A stretch of DNA of 19,066 bases from Nephromyces sp. MM_2019 (GCA_015657535.1 JADHZB010001540.1:122034-141099); one strand, 5' to 3'. Numbered from the stretch's first letter, positions 1-11,346 are shown. Made by a program: numbers and translations. The notes: generated by a model not told the origin, from the sequence alone.

Positions 1-1127
1 AAAGAGAGAGAAACAAAAAGCACGAATTACTTGTGATGCCATATCTTCTCAGTAACACACACCTTCTACCAGTAATAAAGAGAGAGAACTACAAATTCCA
101 AAAAACTTAAAAAATCGCAATTTCACTGGTTCCTATTAGGAAAATCTGCATCTTCACAGTCTTCTCATCAGAAAGTTTGTAATTTACACGATTTCAGTTT
201 GACCAGCAAGGCAAGCAAAACAAAGTAGAGGAGGGAAAAACCAAAATAAAAGTTACAAAATCATTTCTTCTTAAAATTTTCAACGCAAAAAAAGTCAAGA
301 AATGCTCTCAGAAGAAGAGCTGCCAAATTTTATGGGTTTTTTATTCAAAAAAGGCTCGTTTTGGTAGCAAAAGAGTTCTATAAGAAGTCAGTTGAAATTG
401 GGAAGATTTAATGAAATTTCTCCAAGTGAGCATGCAAAATTCATAGAGTATCATGATATGCTTGGGTGGTATATAAACCTCATTTCTTGTGGTATTCTCT
501 TAAAAAATAGATTCTATAGGTATTAATTACTCCTTTTTACTTTAGTAATTTTCGCTCCAAAAAACCTAGAATTTTCATGAAAAAAAGTTCCAATAAAAGA
601 AAAGGTGAGTGAGCCGAGAAGAGGGTAGCAAGGACTTGGAAGAAAGGAATTTTCCCTTCAAAAATCCAGAATAAAAAATCATCAGATGATGATTGTTTCA
701 TAAGAAATTACGATGGAATGAAGTAAAATTAGAGCTATATATATATTATATCCAAGAGGACAGAGAATTCTTTAGATAAACACAAAAGAAGCTGAAAATT
801 TCCAAAGAGAAGAACGTCAAATTCATAGCGTAAAATACATCATTTTCTGCTAAAAAAATCTCCTTCCAAAAAATAGATTTGTGAGAATCTAGCATTTCGA
901 CTAATTTTATTAGATTTTAAGGGAATCTCTAAAGGATTAGTAATTTCATATATTAAGTTCCTCATTTAGAAAAATGGTTTGTCAAAAAAAAAAAAAAAGA
1001 GTTGAAAGTAAGCTTATTGACATTTTTATACCTATAGATTGCTACATTCAATAATGCCTCATCATCAAATTCAACAAAGATCACAGGCTAAGCAGTCAAA
1101 CAAGTAGTAAAACCCATTTTATTTAAC
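1..1127. other. A-rich stretch, no gene recognised
   Basis: The plus strand is visibly rich in A and in short purine runs, with a poly(A) run near 986-1000 and a TA dinucleotide run near 737-750. The SerRS exon ending at 1128 has a splice donor, so the synthetase catalytic exons should follow on the minus strand from here leftwards. I read the minus strand of this stretch and found no segment with class II synthetase motifs. The stretch is probably intron, with the catalytic domain outside the window. Confidence 0.5.
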
Positions 1128-4100
1128 CTCATCTTGAGGTGGACTCCATGTATAGACAACTAAATTTTCATCAGGACTCATACCAGTGGGAACCTAATAG
1201 AAGAATGAAGCAATTTTATTCAGAAAAAGTGCATCAAAAAAGTATAAATTGAAGAAAAAAATGAAAAAAAATGGAAAAAAAGGATCAAAAATACTTGAAA
1301 TTTCATTTTAAACGAAAGAGCACCAAGGAAGAGTAAAAAAAGGTGAAAAAATGGCTTTAATCTTCAAAATAATCAAGCAAAGTGGTAAGGAGAGCTCTAA
1401 AAAGGGATTTAAAACTGAAATGTGTTTGAAAAAAAATTGAAAAATATAAGATTTTCCAACTTTTGTTTTGAATAAGTTTCTAAATTCTATAAAGAAGAGG
1501 AAGAAGAAAAAAAATTGAATCTCTGATTAATTGCAGCTTTTCTCTGGTGAAAAGCTAACAAAAAAACAATGGAAGAGGGAAAAAAAAAGATTTCGGAAAC
1601 ACACAACAATGAGAGTAATTGAAGGCAACATAAGGGTTAAATGGCAGTCCACCACTCACAATGGCTTTAAAGATCTGCTCAGAAGATTTGGAGAACTTCA
1701 AGGCAGTGATGCGTGTGTGCTGGTTTCAATATGTGGGTGTTTGTGCCAGTCTGTGCACGTGGCTGTCAGCGTGTCAATCTGCGCATGTGTCTGGGCATGT
1801 GTGTCTGTCAATGTGTGTGCTTTTAAAACTAAACTAGAGTGAACAAAGAAGAACGTAACACAGCCAGAAAGAGAAAAAAGTAAGTTATGAGCAACGATTA
1901 AGGGCCTAGAAAAAACAGCCAAGGACAAAGTTAAATAATAGTAGAAGCAAAAAAGGGGGAAGTTATCTAATTCAAAGTCTAGAAAACGTTGGAAGAAAAA
2001 ATTAAAAGGTAAAGAAACAGAGATGAAGAGCAGGTTTTCATAGGCAAAACAAAGCTAAACGAAAATTCACAAGTGAAGAGCAGAAAACTCAAAAATCCAC
2101 AAAAATTGATTCACTTCTTCGTTTTTGACAACTTAAAGAGAAGGAGATTTGTTCCAACAAATTCACCCATTGATTTTACTGAAGCTACCACTTTGACTGC
2201 AAAGTCATTTGGCTTTACTGCGGGCGTGAGCAAGACTTTATAAATTTTGCGCAAAAAATAGGAAGAAGAGGTTGTAAAGAAGCTTTAACGTAAACTCAAA
2301 AATATACGCAAAAATAGTAGAATAAATAAATTTGCCGAAAACCTATGCTAAAAGTAGCAAATTTGGCAAAACACAAATGTTGTTGGCGAAAGCAGGGAAC
2401 TCGTGTGTAGAGAAGCAGACTTTTCAGCATAGAGTTACACCAGAGCTCCCAGAAATCAAAGAAGAAAAAAATTTCCTTCTACAGTACGCAAATATTATTT
2501 TGCCAAACTAACCTAAACCATAGTGCAAAAGAAATAAATTTAACCTCACACACACGCACATATATAGAAACTACTCAGTCCATTCGAATAACCCGATTAT
2601 CCAACAGGTTTGGAACTCCCAAGATTATCTTCTTACGTGACCTTTGGATGCTATCAAGTTCTGTCTCTAGTCCTCCAATCTCATCCTTAAGCCTTTGGGA
2701 CTGAAAAATCATAGCATTAGAAGGAAAATTCCATGAAAAACTACTATCCAGAGATAATCTATCATGTTTTTATAGAATGCACTCAACATTTCATCAAAGA
2801 GAGGAGAAAATTTCAAAAGAAAACTTATTCAAAACTATGAAATTAGATGAAATACGCTTATTTTAGCCTTAAATCTTCAAAAACATCGAAAAAGCCTTTC
2901 AAAGCAGTTCTTTGCCCTCTTTGTCTCAACTTTTTAGTTCTGGTTTGAAGGTTTTCTCATAATTATTGTGTTGTTTTTTCATTAAACAAACTGGGTAGAA
3001 AGCGGTTTAACACAACGTGAAAACATGCACACAAACACTGTCACACACTGCTTGAGACACACTCTTCCACACACACACTTTTCCACCCACTCTGATAAAG
3101 CAAAACATAAAAGTCAACGGGAAATAATCAATTGCTCACCGTAGCCTTCTCGTCAGACAGGTGGTCTAGAAAAGTTCCATCAATTCCTAAAAAATCCAAG
3201 ATATCTCTTAATTTTGGTGAAATTATAGGGCAAACGAGCGTCTACAAATGAGTGGCGTGGATGAGGCAAGAAGTTTTCAAACCAATTCAGTGTGTGTTGC
3301 ATGGACTGCAGTCAACATATTAAAACAGAAAACTCTCAAGCAAATGAAGATGATCGGTTTCCAGCTTTCTTCTCCTTCTGATGGAATATATTTCTTCAAT
3401 AGAATGCATTTTTTTTGCTCTAGAAGCACAAAAAGTATCTTGCTGTCATTGACTACACATAAACTAGAACAAAATAGATAGTTATAATCACTAAAAAGGC
3501 AGAATCGGATCACAAACAAGAAATTTATGAAAAATCAAAGATCAAATGAAATGCACGTAATACTAGAGATTTACCATACTTTGAAAGAAAAACTACGAAG
3601 GAAGCAGCAAGGTACAAAGAGAAAGAAGACTTGTATTGACAAACACACATAACTAGTGAGCACCCTTCTTTCATCTCCTAAGCACCTGGTAATGCTATGA
3701 AAGTTGAAACTTGCGCATTGAAGATGATTTACAAAGTAGACTGCTGAAAGAAATTATCCCCAAGGAAAAACAGATGTGTTACAAATATTGACGCACATAA
3801 AAGCAAAAATTCGCATTTGGAGATTGCTAGGTAATCTGGTATCATCATTGTACTTCCTGCATATGAGTGTTTATGGGGTGTTTTCCAGCAAAATCTTACA
3901 ATACAAGAAAAGCATAAATGAAGAAGAAATTACCAAATTTCAGCAATGAAAGATGCTAAAATAATAGAGTAAACAATGAAATCCAATTTAAAAAGCAGAA
4001 AAAAATGAAGCTTAAAACTAGTGGTTTCGAATCGATAAGAAATCAAAAGTGAACAGCTACGCAGAAAAATTCCAAAAAATACATTTATGATATCGCCACT

Positions 4101-4849
4101 ATTCCACACAAGCAAACCCTGATGTATGCAGTAAGGTTAGCGAAGGGAAAAGAAGCTTGTTATACTTTGGGTAACAGCAGCTTCTTTTTTTCGTTCCTCA
4201 TCTGCCTTATTCTGCGAAAAGGGAGGTACTGCCAGATTCTTTAAAACTGAAAAATTCCTGCTGAAAATATTTCTTTGGTTTCTCAAAGCGTTAATCTTAG
4301 TAATGATCTTCAGTCGTCTCTTGCTTAGACCTGCACACAAAGTGTTATGCGTATCAAAGGAGATTTCATATTTAAAAAAATTATTAAAAAGCACATATAA
4401 TCTTAAAGATACAAGTGCGTGAGCCATGAAAAAAATGCAAAGAAAATCATGGAGATCTTCCAATACCCGAATAAAGCTTGAACGATTGTAAGCTCTGCAG
4501 CAAAAAAGCTGGAGAAACACAATGAAGAAACCCCAAGAAAACTGCTGAACCACTTTTTTTGTCGTAATAAAAACTCGATAAAAAAGCAGTCGCCCATTAG
4601 CACCACTCTAACGTTTCTTGCTAAAATCTAGCAAGGGTTTAGCTAAAAAGCATTGATGGGAAGAAAATTCAATCTGGAAAGAATATACAAGAGCCACATG
4701 TACGTATAACCCCCGTTATGCGACTGCTAACTTGCTTTTGAAAGTTTAGATGAGCATGTGTAATGTTTTTTTAATTGAAACTGACGAAAAAAGCTACTCA
4801 AATACTGTTGAATCGATAAAAAACCCAAAAAAGCAATGAATTTTCGCAT
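1128..4849 (-). CDS. SARS2: Seryl-tRNA synthetase, organellar type, N-terminal part (3' part outside window)
   Basis: Charges tRNA-Ser with serine. Exons on the minus strand: a tentative leader 4849-4732, then 4330-4176, 2700-2593 and 1193-1128. Exon 4330-4176 gives the first arm helix (LRNQRNIFSR; compare the family pattern LRxxRNxxSK). Exon 2700-2593 gives the returning helix (RLKDEIGGLETELDSI) and the end of the arm (LGVPNLLDNR, the family's IPNxxHxx). Exon 1193-1128 gives VPTGMSPDENLVVYTW, the VPxGxxExDNxxVxxW linker of bacterial and organellar SerRS, which the cytosolic form lacks. Phases agree at each junction: G|GT or A|GT, then 0, then 0. The leader exon encodes 39 residues with a hydrophobic, then basic and serine-rich start, like an organelle-targeting peptide, and joins in phase (A|GT). 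It has no homology support, and the usual N-terminal LDxxxxR helix was not found. Exon 1193-1128 ends GAG|gttaaa, so the catalytic domain (motifs 1-3) lies further left. The arm and linker are well supported; the start is uncertain. Confidence 0.85.
1194..2592 (-). other. SerRS intron (1399 bp)
   Basis: The donor gttatt follows CGG at 2593 and the acceptor attag precedes GTT at 1193. The position is fixed because joining the flanks restores PNLLDNR-VPTG of the family. Inside, 1706-1821 is a degenerate TG-rich stretch on the plus strand, and lysine-rich plus-strand reading frames occur near 1526-1700 and 1980-2040. None is needed for the synthetase. Confidence 0.75.
2701..4175 (-). other. SerRS intron (1475 bp)
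   Basis: The donor gttacc follows GCTGCT at 4176 and the acceptor tttttcag precedes TCC at 2700, phase 0 on both sides. The joined helical arm has about the family length (roughly 63 residues from the RN of the first helix to the PN turn). A CA-rich patch lies at 3030-3080. An extra in-phase exon at 3241-3140 is possible but would insert 34 non-coiled-coil residues into the arm. Confidence 0.65.
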
Positions 4850-4949
4850 TCCAATGAAGAATAGACTACTTAACAGTATCCTAAAAAAAACAACAGCGGT
4901 GTCCAACTCATGCTCAGCTCAAGCCAGACGCACACTACTTTTATGCATG
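4495..4949. other. Gap between membrane-protein stop and SerRS arm exons
   Basis: This holds the 3' flank of the membrane protein, the tentative SerRS leader exon (4849-4732) and part of its intron. An inverted repeat, CTTGCT at 4617-4622 and AGCAAG at 4630-4635, has a 7-nt loop. The spacing from the membrane-protein stop to the SerRS ATG is only 100 bp, so the SerRS promoter and the upstream 3' UTR would have to share it. Confidence 0.4.
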
Positions 4950-7900
4950 CTAACTTCTTAGCCGCTTCAACTTGAAGCTTTTTTCTAGCGTCAACTTCAG
5001 TGCGTCTCCATATCTCCTCTTCAATAGTTCTATAATAGCTGGTGAGTCCTTTTCAAGAAGATCCATTAATGACTTGCATCGGCCTGGTGATAAATCATTG
5101 TTGCTTTCCGTAATGTTACCGCTGGACTTAACTTCATAAGGAATGGAAATATCAGGAGACGACATATCACATTTGGTACAAGTATTTGATATTATAGAGG
5201 AGGCAGCAGACCATGCAGCCTGCCGGATCACCGGCCACAGTTCTTTTCGGGAAATTATACTACTGGAAAGTTTTCGAGAGCTGACAGCAGCTTGGTTAAA
5301 ATGGCTAGTCTGTTTTAGTAAAGAATTCAAAAAACGTCCTGCTAAAGAATTAATGTGACGCCCGTCAAATTCTGTCTTTAAATAATTTGAAGGCGAAAAC
5401 TTTTTTGTTTGGGTGTATTTACAGCAGAGATCTAATAGATTTCCTCTATTTTTTTTTATAACCCCCAATTTTGTACATGACAAGACGAAAGTATTTGGTA
5501 AAAAGAAGCAGTTGCTAGGAAGGGAATACGAGGTGGGATGTACTTTAATATAGGAATTGTTAAGAATTAAGCTAAAGGAAGGTGAGGGCATGGCATACTG
5601 TTTTGGTGCTTGGAGTATCGGATGACCAAGTATCTCGCCAGTGTTTAGGTTTTTAGCGGTGGCATTTTCTGTTACTTCAATTGGCAAAGAACACTGTAGT
5701 TCATATGCGCTTCTTTTCCTTACTCTACTACACATATTGGATGCAAACTCCCTCGAAAGTGGCCTTAATTTGCAGTCCTCAAGGAGGGAGCAGCCTTTTG
5801 TCAACAATGACTTTAAAGGCGGAATCCAGTCACGAGCAACATAGTGACTACACTGGTCGTTTAATACCAAATTTGAGTCTCTGCCAAAGCTGGAATTCAT
5901 GGGAGGATCAATTACGGAAAGTTGGCGACGAGCTGGGATCCCCCCACGCACAAAAAATTGGTGAAAAACGCTGTCATCAAGAGGCAGCTGGCAAGGCATG
6001 CGGCAATCTGCAACCTTAATAGGTACTACAAAAAAGACTATCAACCCGAGCAGCGTTATATTTACACAGAATTCCAACAAGTAAAGCAAATGCACATTAT
6101 TCATTTTGAGCGTTTTCCTATCCGATGAAATTACAGGCGCAAAAACGGAAAATGGGCGTCCTAAAGAGAAGAATGGAGTGGAAAAAATGGGTGAGGGTAA
6201 GTAAAGCCCTGTACCCATAGTTTCCACCCAAGCAATTCTCGTAAATTTGAGTTTTCTCCGTGAGAATGCGAATACCAAAATATAGATGATGTGTCACAAA
6301 AGAGGAATGCAACCTCTTACATGCTATGGGAAACATTTCTTAAATATCGACGATGGAGGTTAGCAGGAGAAGTTCATTTGGCAAGTTTAACAGAAAAGAT
6401 GCAAAACAAGAATCAAATCAGGCAGAAAAAAGACTGAACTGTAAAGTCTCCTGATGAGAGACATTGTGGTACACTAACTTTCACTCAGAAGCTGTGATGA
6501 TTTATTGAGCTGCAAAGAGATTAGTTTATTGTTCCGGGTAGTATAACGGTGATATCGTGTGACTAATTTTTTCCAATAAATCACCGTTAAACCAGGAGGG
6601 CTCAAGGAAGGAAAATTGTTTACGCGTATATTTTCCGGGCGCACCTGCAGAATGGAAAATATACTACCGGTGGAATCCTTGCGATATAACATGACGAATC
6701 CAGCTGATAAGGGGAATTTTAGTGTTTATACGCAATGTGTTTTCCATTTTTTAAAAAGAATTTTCGCTTCAAAAGCAGGCTCCTTCAGGTCCAATTCGAC
6801 GCAGATTAGCTATTACACATCATTAAGATACCCCCTACATACCCCATTTCCACTAAAATATGCATATAAAGGATAAAATACGGAAATCGGGACTGCCACG
6901 CATATTTTGAGTAGCTCCTTAATACTTTTACCCCTCCCTCTATTGCTTCCCGGACACTTTTACAGGACTAAAAAAGTTTTGAGAGGGCATTCAGCTCCAG
7001 CGCTTGACGCTGCGCGACCTTTACGTAAGTTTCACTTTTAGTTTCTCGGCAGTAATAAATGAGCAAGCGGTTACAAAGGTAATTTTTCAAATGCGTAAAC
7101 CATATAGCCAATCTAAAGCATAGCCCAGCTAGTGCAAAGCGTATATACCACGGGAAATCTTAAAAAACAATTTACACCCTCTAACAATTACCAGCACCCT
7201 CGTGTTGCCGTTGAAGTGCTAGAAAAAGTCAAGCAAGACGTAATTGTAGGGACCCTCGTACTTTTAGCGAGCAGCCAAGATATATCCACGAATAGCTGGT
7301 TTTAAAGGGTAGAATGGAAGAAACTGTGGGATCTCGGTTTTTTTTCGAAGATAGTTTGTTGATGCATCGCCGTAAAAGATGCTTATTTTTTATTTTCCCT
7401 TTTTATTTTTTACATTGAATTAATCCGTCGGAAAATATATAAAACGTATACGGCATACACGAAAAGTTGCAACCGCGCGTGCTTTGTAGAATTATGAAAA
7501 AGTAACTCGAATCAGACTAATGAAAGGCCAGAGAGAATGAGGGTTACTAGCGGTAAAGAAGTACCACAACGCATTAGGCTTAAACTGAGAGATTGAAAGT
7601 TTGCACCAAATTGCAGAAATTAGCGTGTTAGGGAAGAATCAGAGTTTTTGCGAGAAGCTAGAATCTTGTGTGATAAATTAGATTCCTTATGACAAACTGG
7701 AGTCTCTGCTAGTCTTTGCCTGCTTCTCGGTAAAACCGGGCCGTACATTTTATTTTTGAAAAAACTACCTGTACACATGCTGTGGATCGCCTTGCACAAG
7801 ACATGAGCTAATCAGCAGCTATTCCCCTATAATCAACGAAAATCCTTGAGAAGGAACATATGATCACGTCAAGCTTATATCGCTAGCTCCTCAGGAGAGG

Positions 7901-8775
7901 GAATTAATTTTAATCGAGGAAGAAACGCTTGCTGAATTCTCAGGAAACTATCTTGACGCAGCATTGTATGAACTACAGTGAAACTCGCAGCCAGCACAAA
8001 GAACTAGCCCTTTTCACCGCCATGCCGGGTAAAACTCACATCGCTATTAGCTCACATAGAAGAGGGCTTGAGCTAGTACTTTTCAATGCTATGACTATGA
8101 CTCTCATTTCTACTACTTAAAATCCCACAAACACTAATATCCGTGAAGTCACCACATTGTCTAATAACTTTCCACCATGCTCCTTAAAGGGGTAAAATTT
8201 TGTGGACAGCTCGTATTGCCCCTGACGAGATGCCTTTATTAAAACACTGAAAACATAAAATAGTCCACAAGAATATAGAGGCGCGATATCAACGGTATAC
8301 CAAAGCTATATCTAGCAAAGCTATACACTAAAGATATATTTATCAAAGCCATATATCAATTCTATACATAAAAGCTATATACCAAGTCTATCGACTTAAT
8401 TCATAGCATACGCAGCCGGGGCGAAAAGTGATAAAAGCTATCAAAAATGCAAGTAATAATCTTCACTAATAAAGCAATAAAATACTAAAAAATTGAATTT
8501 TTCGCCAATTATCCAACTCGTACAATACGGATCATACTCTCATTTAGGGATGCTTGCTTGAAATTCCGCCACTCGGCAATTTCATTTGTAAACTGAGATA
8601 CCGTGAGTTTTACAAACGATAAAATCAGCAATGAATACTCTCTCTTTTCCAATTTCCTAACATCACATTCATAACTTACAAAATTTTCCTACAGGGATAT
8701 CCAAAACATAACGCGCACACGCGCACGCGACCATTTACCAAGTAGTGTATCTTCATCTTGCGACTCCTCCTTCAT
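4950..8775 (-). CDS. Cysteine-rich single-pass membrane protein, unknown family, three exons (435 aa)
   Basis: Proposed exons on the minus strand are 8775-8739, 6644-6585 and 6160-4950. All junctions are phase 1 with G on the exon side: CTTG|gtaaat, tctgcag|GT, AACG|gtgatt, ctctttag|GA. Together they give 1308 nt, that is 435 codons plus stop. The long third exon (open from 6278) has a non-ATG codon at its 5' edge, so an upstream start or internal ATG is required. Predicted layout: cytosolic N-terminus 1-51 with DEDTLL (7-12, an acidic dileucine sorting motif), hydrophobic segment about 53-83, then a lumenal or extracellular domain with 14 cysteines (85, 89, 136, 156, 162, 176, 189, 250, 261, 278, 279, 360, 363, 394), N-glycosylation sequons at 121, 198, 233 and 381, and a basic C-terminus. 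This suggests a type II, disulfide-bonded protein of the secretory or endolysosomal route. I do not recognise the family. A single-exon model starting at the ATG at 6218 (423 codons with stop) is the main alternative. The third exon is firm; the first two are inferred from splice signals. Confidence 0.7.
6645..8738 (-). other. Long intron of the membrane-protein gene (2094 bp), provisional
   Basis: No further exon was needed to keep the reading frame. The stretch has a near-perfect plus-strand donor-like site at 7014 (TTTAC|GTAAGT) and a degenerate repeat at 8294-8396. I see no RNA gene or recognised protein. If exon 1 is wrong, this is intergenic. Confidence 0.4.
8294..8396. repeat. Degenerate tandem array built on AGCTATATA / ACCAAAGCTATA
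   Basis: About six imperfect copies of a 15-20 nt unit occur in a row: GGTATACCAAAGCTATAT, GCAAAGCTATACAC, AAAGATATATTTATC, AAAGCCATATATC, ATAAAAGCTATATACC. Copy identity is low. The stretch looks like a decayed AT-rich satellite and has no coding potential. Confidence 0.55.
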
Positions 8776-9436
8776 TTGGCTCACAAGAGGCCCGCGTATA
8801 CGCCTAATTTAGCTTCTTAAAAATATTCATGCTCTTGAAGCGCCTTCTAAAGCAGCATTTTCTAGAATAAAACCTCACACTATTAGCATACAAGGTCATG
8901 CTACACCAGGTTCAGTACGACTGAACGCTCATTTCTGACATGCTAAAATCTCCACTCTAAAAGAATCTTATTTGCTACAAGGCCGCATGCAAAGAAAGCA
9001 CTTTTACCATGCAACCACTTTTGACAACTTTTATTGAATAAATCTCCTGAACTGTCGCGTGTCAAAGCCAGGACTGCCGAGTTATAAAAGTACCACCACT
9101 CGCGGCAGGTCCTCGATAAGAAACAAGAGTGGCGCATTGCGCAGATCGCTGCACCACCCCGTAATAACCATATGCAGCGTCATATCCTCATACAAAAAAG
9201 CAGAATCATTCACAAAAAGCTCATTTCTCAAAGCTCAGAAAGTTTCAACATCACCTTTGATGCCATTCTCTTAAAGACTCTCTTTTATATATATATATTA
9301 AAGCAAGAAGATTCCCACTCTCTTTCGTAACTTATAATCGTCCGGGCAAGCAACATGACTTTTGGCAGTCAAACAGACTCTTGTTTCTACAAAGTTACGC
9401 ATTCACAGCAAGTAACGCACACCATCCTAAAAACGT
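8776..9436. other. Intergenic region between the two membrane-protein genes
   Basis: This carries the 3' flank of the 184-residue gene and the presumed promoter of the cysteine-rich membrane protein. A TA dinucleotide run lies near 9287-9299. No canonical AATAAA was seen on the minus strand directly after the stop at 9437. I see no gene here. Confidence 0.45.
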
Positions 9437-9991
9437 CTAGTTTCTCAAAAGAGGACGTAGCTCATAGCTCTTATCAGAGTTCATTCCCAAGCGACCGCCT
9501 TGAATATCATTCAAGCTACCAGGAGCGAAATTACCGACTGCCACATTATCTACACCAACGGTTTGAGACCCGAAGCTATCTTCGTATTCTCCTTTGCTAT
9601 TCCTCACAACCCCCCCCATTCCGGTTTCCATCTCATCCTTCGATGCATCCGAAGAAAATCTATGCACATCAAAGTTATTAGATATACCTTCCATATGCTG
9701 CCTCTGCAACTCTTCTCGAAACATTATTCGAGGACGTCTGACTCCACCACGTAACTCCCTCCAGGAATTAGGTATCCAAGAGAAGTATTCACCATATCTA
9801 ATCTTCCTATAAAGTATGAAGCTGAGAAAAATGTATACCACAAAAGCCAGTGTGGCTGCTAATCCACCGGCTGTCCTCTTTGTATCCGGCAGCACCAAGG
9901 AGGCCGTGAAAATCGCGAAAGCAAGGATGAGGGTGAAGATACTGGAAAATATTGTCAACACAAGACATACTGACGCGAAAATGGAGGCCAT
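9437..9991 (-). CDS. Two-helix membrane protein, unknown family (184 aa)
   Basis: A single uninterrupted frame with a true ATG in good context (CCCCATGG). An in-frame TAA lies eight codons upstream, so this ATG is the natural start. Residues 3-34 and 42-62 are strongly hydrophobic and separated by a short DTKRTAGG loop. Both ends probably face the cytosol, by the positive-inside rule: the second helix is followed by YRKIRYG, and an arginine-rich patch lies at 78-102. The tail (about 103-184) is polar, rich in G, S, N and D, probably disordered, and ends ELRPLLRN, which contains an acidic dileucine motif ExxxLL (residues 177-182) used for AP-complex sorting to endosomes or lysosome-like organelles. 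Base composition is less AT-rich than the flanks. I recognise no family. The N-terminal helix might also act as a signal anchor. Confidence 0.75.
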   Translation of the reverse strand: MASIFASVCLVLTIFSSIFTLILAFAIFTASLVLPDTKRTAGGLAATLAFVVYIFLSFILYRKIRYGEYFSWIPNSWRELRGGVRRPRIMFREELQRQHMEGISNNFDVHRFSSDASKDEMETGMGGVVRNSKGEYEDSFGSQTVGVDNVAVGNFAPGSLNDIQGGRLGMNSDKSYELRPLLRN

Positions 9992-11346
9992 GGGGAATAA
10001 GGGAGAAAGTTTTTAATTTTATGTGTGAAGTCAATTGGATGCAAATCTAAAGAGCTTCGCCAGGTAGAAGACGAGATCCAGAGCAAGTGCAATTTTCTCG
10101 TTTAGTTGCCTTGAACCTATGCGAGAGAGGCAGCTTGGTACTAGCTAAAGCGATAAAAAACCTAAAGGTGTCGGCGAAAAGAAGAAGAAACAAAAGTATC
10201 CAGCAGATAGTGGTCTGAGCTACAAAAAACAAACGGTTTATGTAGCTACTGCTAAACGGTGATGCTAGACAGCAAGAAATGCTTCCTCTTTGTACAGATT
10301 TGCTGTATATCCAAGTTTTTGGGGAAGTTTTCTGCCTTAAAAAATATTTTTCAGTACCAGGCTACGAGACCTACAAATAAAAAGAAAAAACTTGCATCAA
10401 AGAAGGCGGCTTGGGAAAGAATTCCAAAGTGATACAGCATGAATTAGTAACGCTGCATTGTATGCGCAAGCAACTTTTAGTCTACGCTAAAGTCAAACTC
10501 GAAACTACAAAAAAAACCACAAAACGCCTCTGAGTAAGCACTGGTGGAACCTTTTCAGCATGTAAAAGTTTCGAAACTTTTCGCTCCAAATAGAGGGAAT
10601 TTGAAGAAATTCTAGAAATCTGGGCAAAACATAAAGGTTGAAGAAGTAAATGACAGGGAAGGGCAGGTATTTTTTTAATCTATAAGCTGATAATGCCACA
10701 GTGAGAAGTGAGAAGCTGCTGGTGGAGGAGATGGAGAAAGCGCACACAAGAAACGGGAAAAAACCCAAAGTCCCACACACACAGTACACCACGAAAAAAC
10801 AGCGTTAAAAGTAAAAAAACGCCAAAATACAAAAGTTCCAAATCAAAGCATCAAACCCTCAGAAAACCATAAAATCCACGAAATCATCACATCTTCATAC
10901 AAAAAAAAGATGAAAATATTGACAAACTCCTCTTATAGAACAACACAAACGTTCTGCTTTCTCCAGACTAGCGTTAAAGCAACACACATACACACAAGTG
11001 GTGTTAGACAGTTTTCCTGAATATTTCTGGCTGATCAAAGAATCTATCAGAAGATCAAACTTTCTAGTGTATGAAATTCACTGAAAACACAGCACTTTTC
11101 CAAGGCGCACAAATCTTCACTAACATCCCGAGAGAGTGAGAGAGCGAATAAGATAAAAAAGGATATAGAGAAAGACAAAGACATAGCGACACACATAGAG
11201 ATAGATAGAATTAAAGCGACATACATAGAGATATTCATACATATATCTTCCTTTTTTCTACTTTTATTTGCTAATCCTTCTTACTCTTTGCGGGTGAATG
11301 CAGACACTGAAAAAAGCAGTCTTATTTCCATAAAAATAGCACCTTT
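9992..11346. other. Region between TRAPPC4 and the 184-aa membrane-protein gene
   Basis: 1.35 kb without a supported gene. It includes the TRAPPC4 3' flank and the promoter side of the 184-residue gene. A minus-strand hydrophobic frame at 10047-10232 begins with TTG, not ATG. A minus-strand 95-codon hydrophobic frame at 10505-10792 shows no recognisable features. A plus-strand basic frame after a TTTTTCAG acceptor (10355-10432) is listed under rejected items. Short AGAG/ATAG-type purine repeats lie at 11130-11240. Confidence 0.4.

Noticed and set aside
1526..1700. Plus-strand lysine-rich frame after an attgcag acceptor (GEKLTKKQWKREKKR)
   Set aside because: It lies inside a SerRS intron on the opposite strand, has no phase-matched partner, and A-rich DNA readily gives lysine-rich frames.
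3140..3241. Minus-strand exon-like segment inside a SerRS intron (reads DILDFLGIDGTFLDHLSDEK), phase 0 on both sides, donor gtgagc
   Set aside because: Including it would insert 34 residues without coiled-coil character into the SerRS arm, which already has the family length without it. It might be a cryptic or alternative exon.
4467..4494. 28-nt minus-strand micro-exon (SLQSFKLYS) that would join in phase to the SerRS arm exon
   Set aside because: It enters at phase 0, which does not match the leader exon (phase 1), and no other upstream exon was found; the direct leader-to-arm join is simpler.
6105..6278. N-terminal extension of the cysteine-rich protein as one continuous exon to 6278
   Set aside because: The codon at 6278 is TTG and a strong acceptor lies at 6161. 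An ATG at 6218 leaves a single-exon alternative, but the spliced model gives a better start.
10047..10232. Small secreted-peptide-like frame upstream of the 184-aa gene
   Set aside because: Its first codon is TTG, which eukaryotes rarely use, and no upstream exon was found.
10355..10432. Plus-strand basic C-terminal-like exon (TNKKKKLASKKAAWERIPK) after tttttcag
   Set aside because: An overlapping frame in the same DNA looks equally protein-like, and no family is recognised. It shows how often short coding-like frames occur here.
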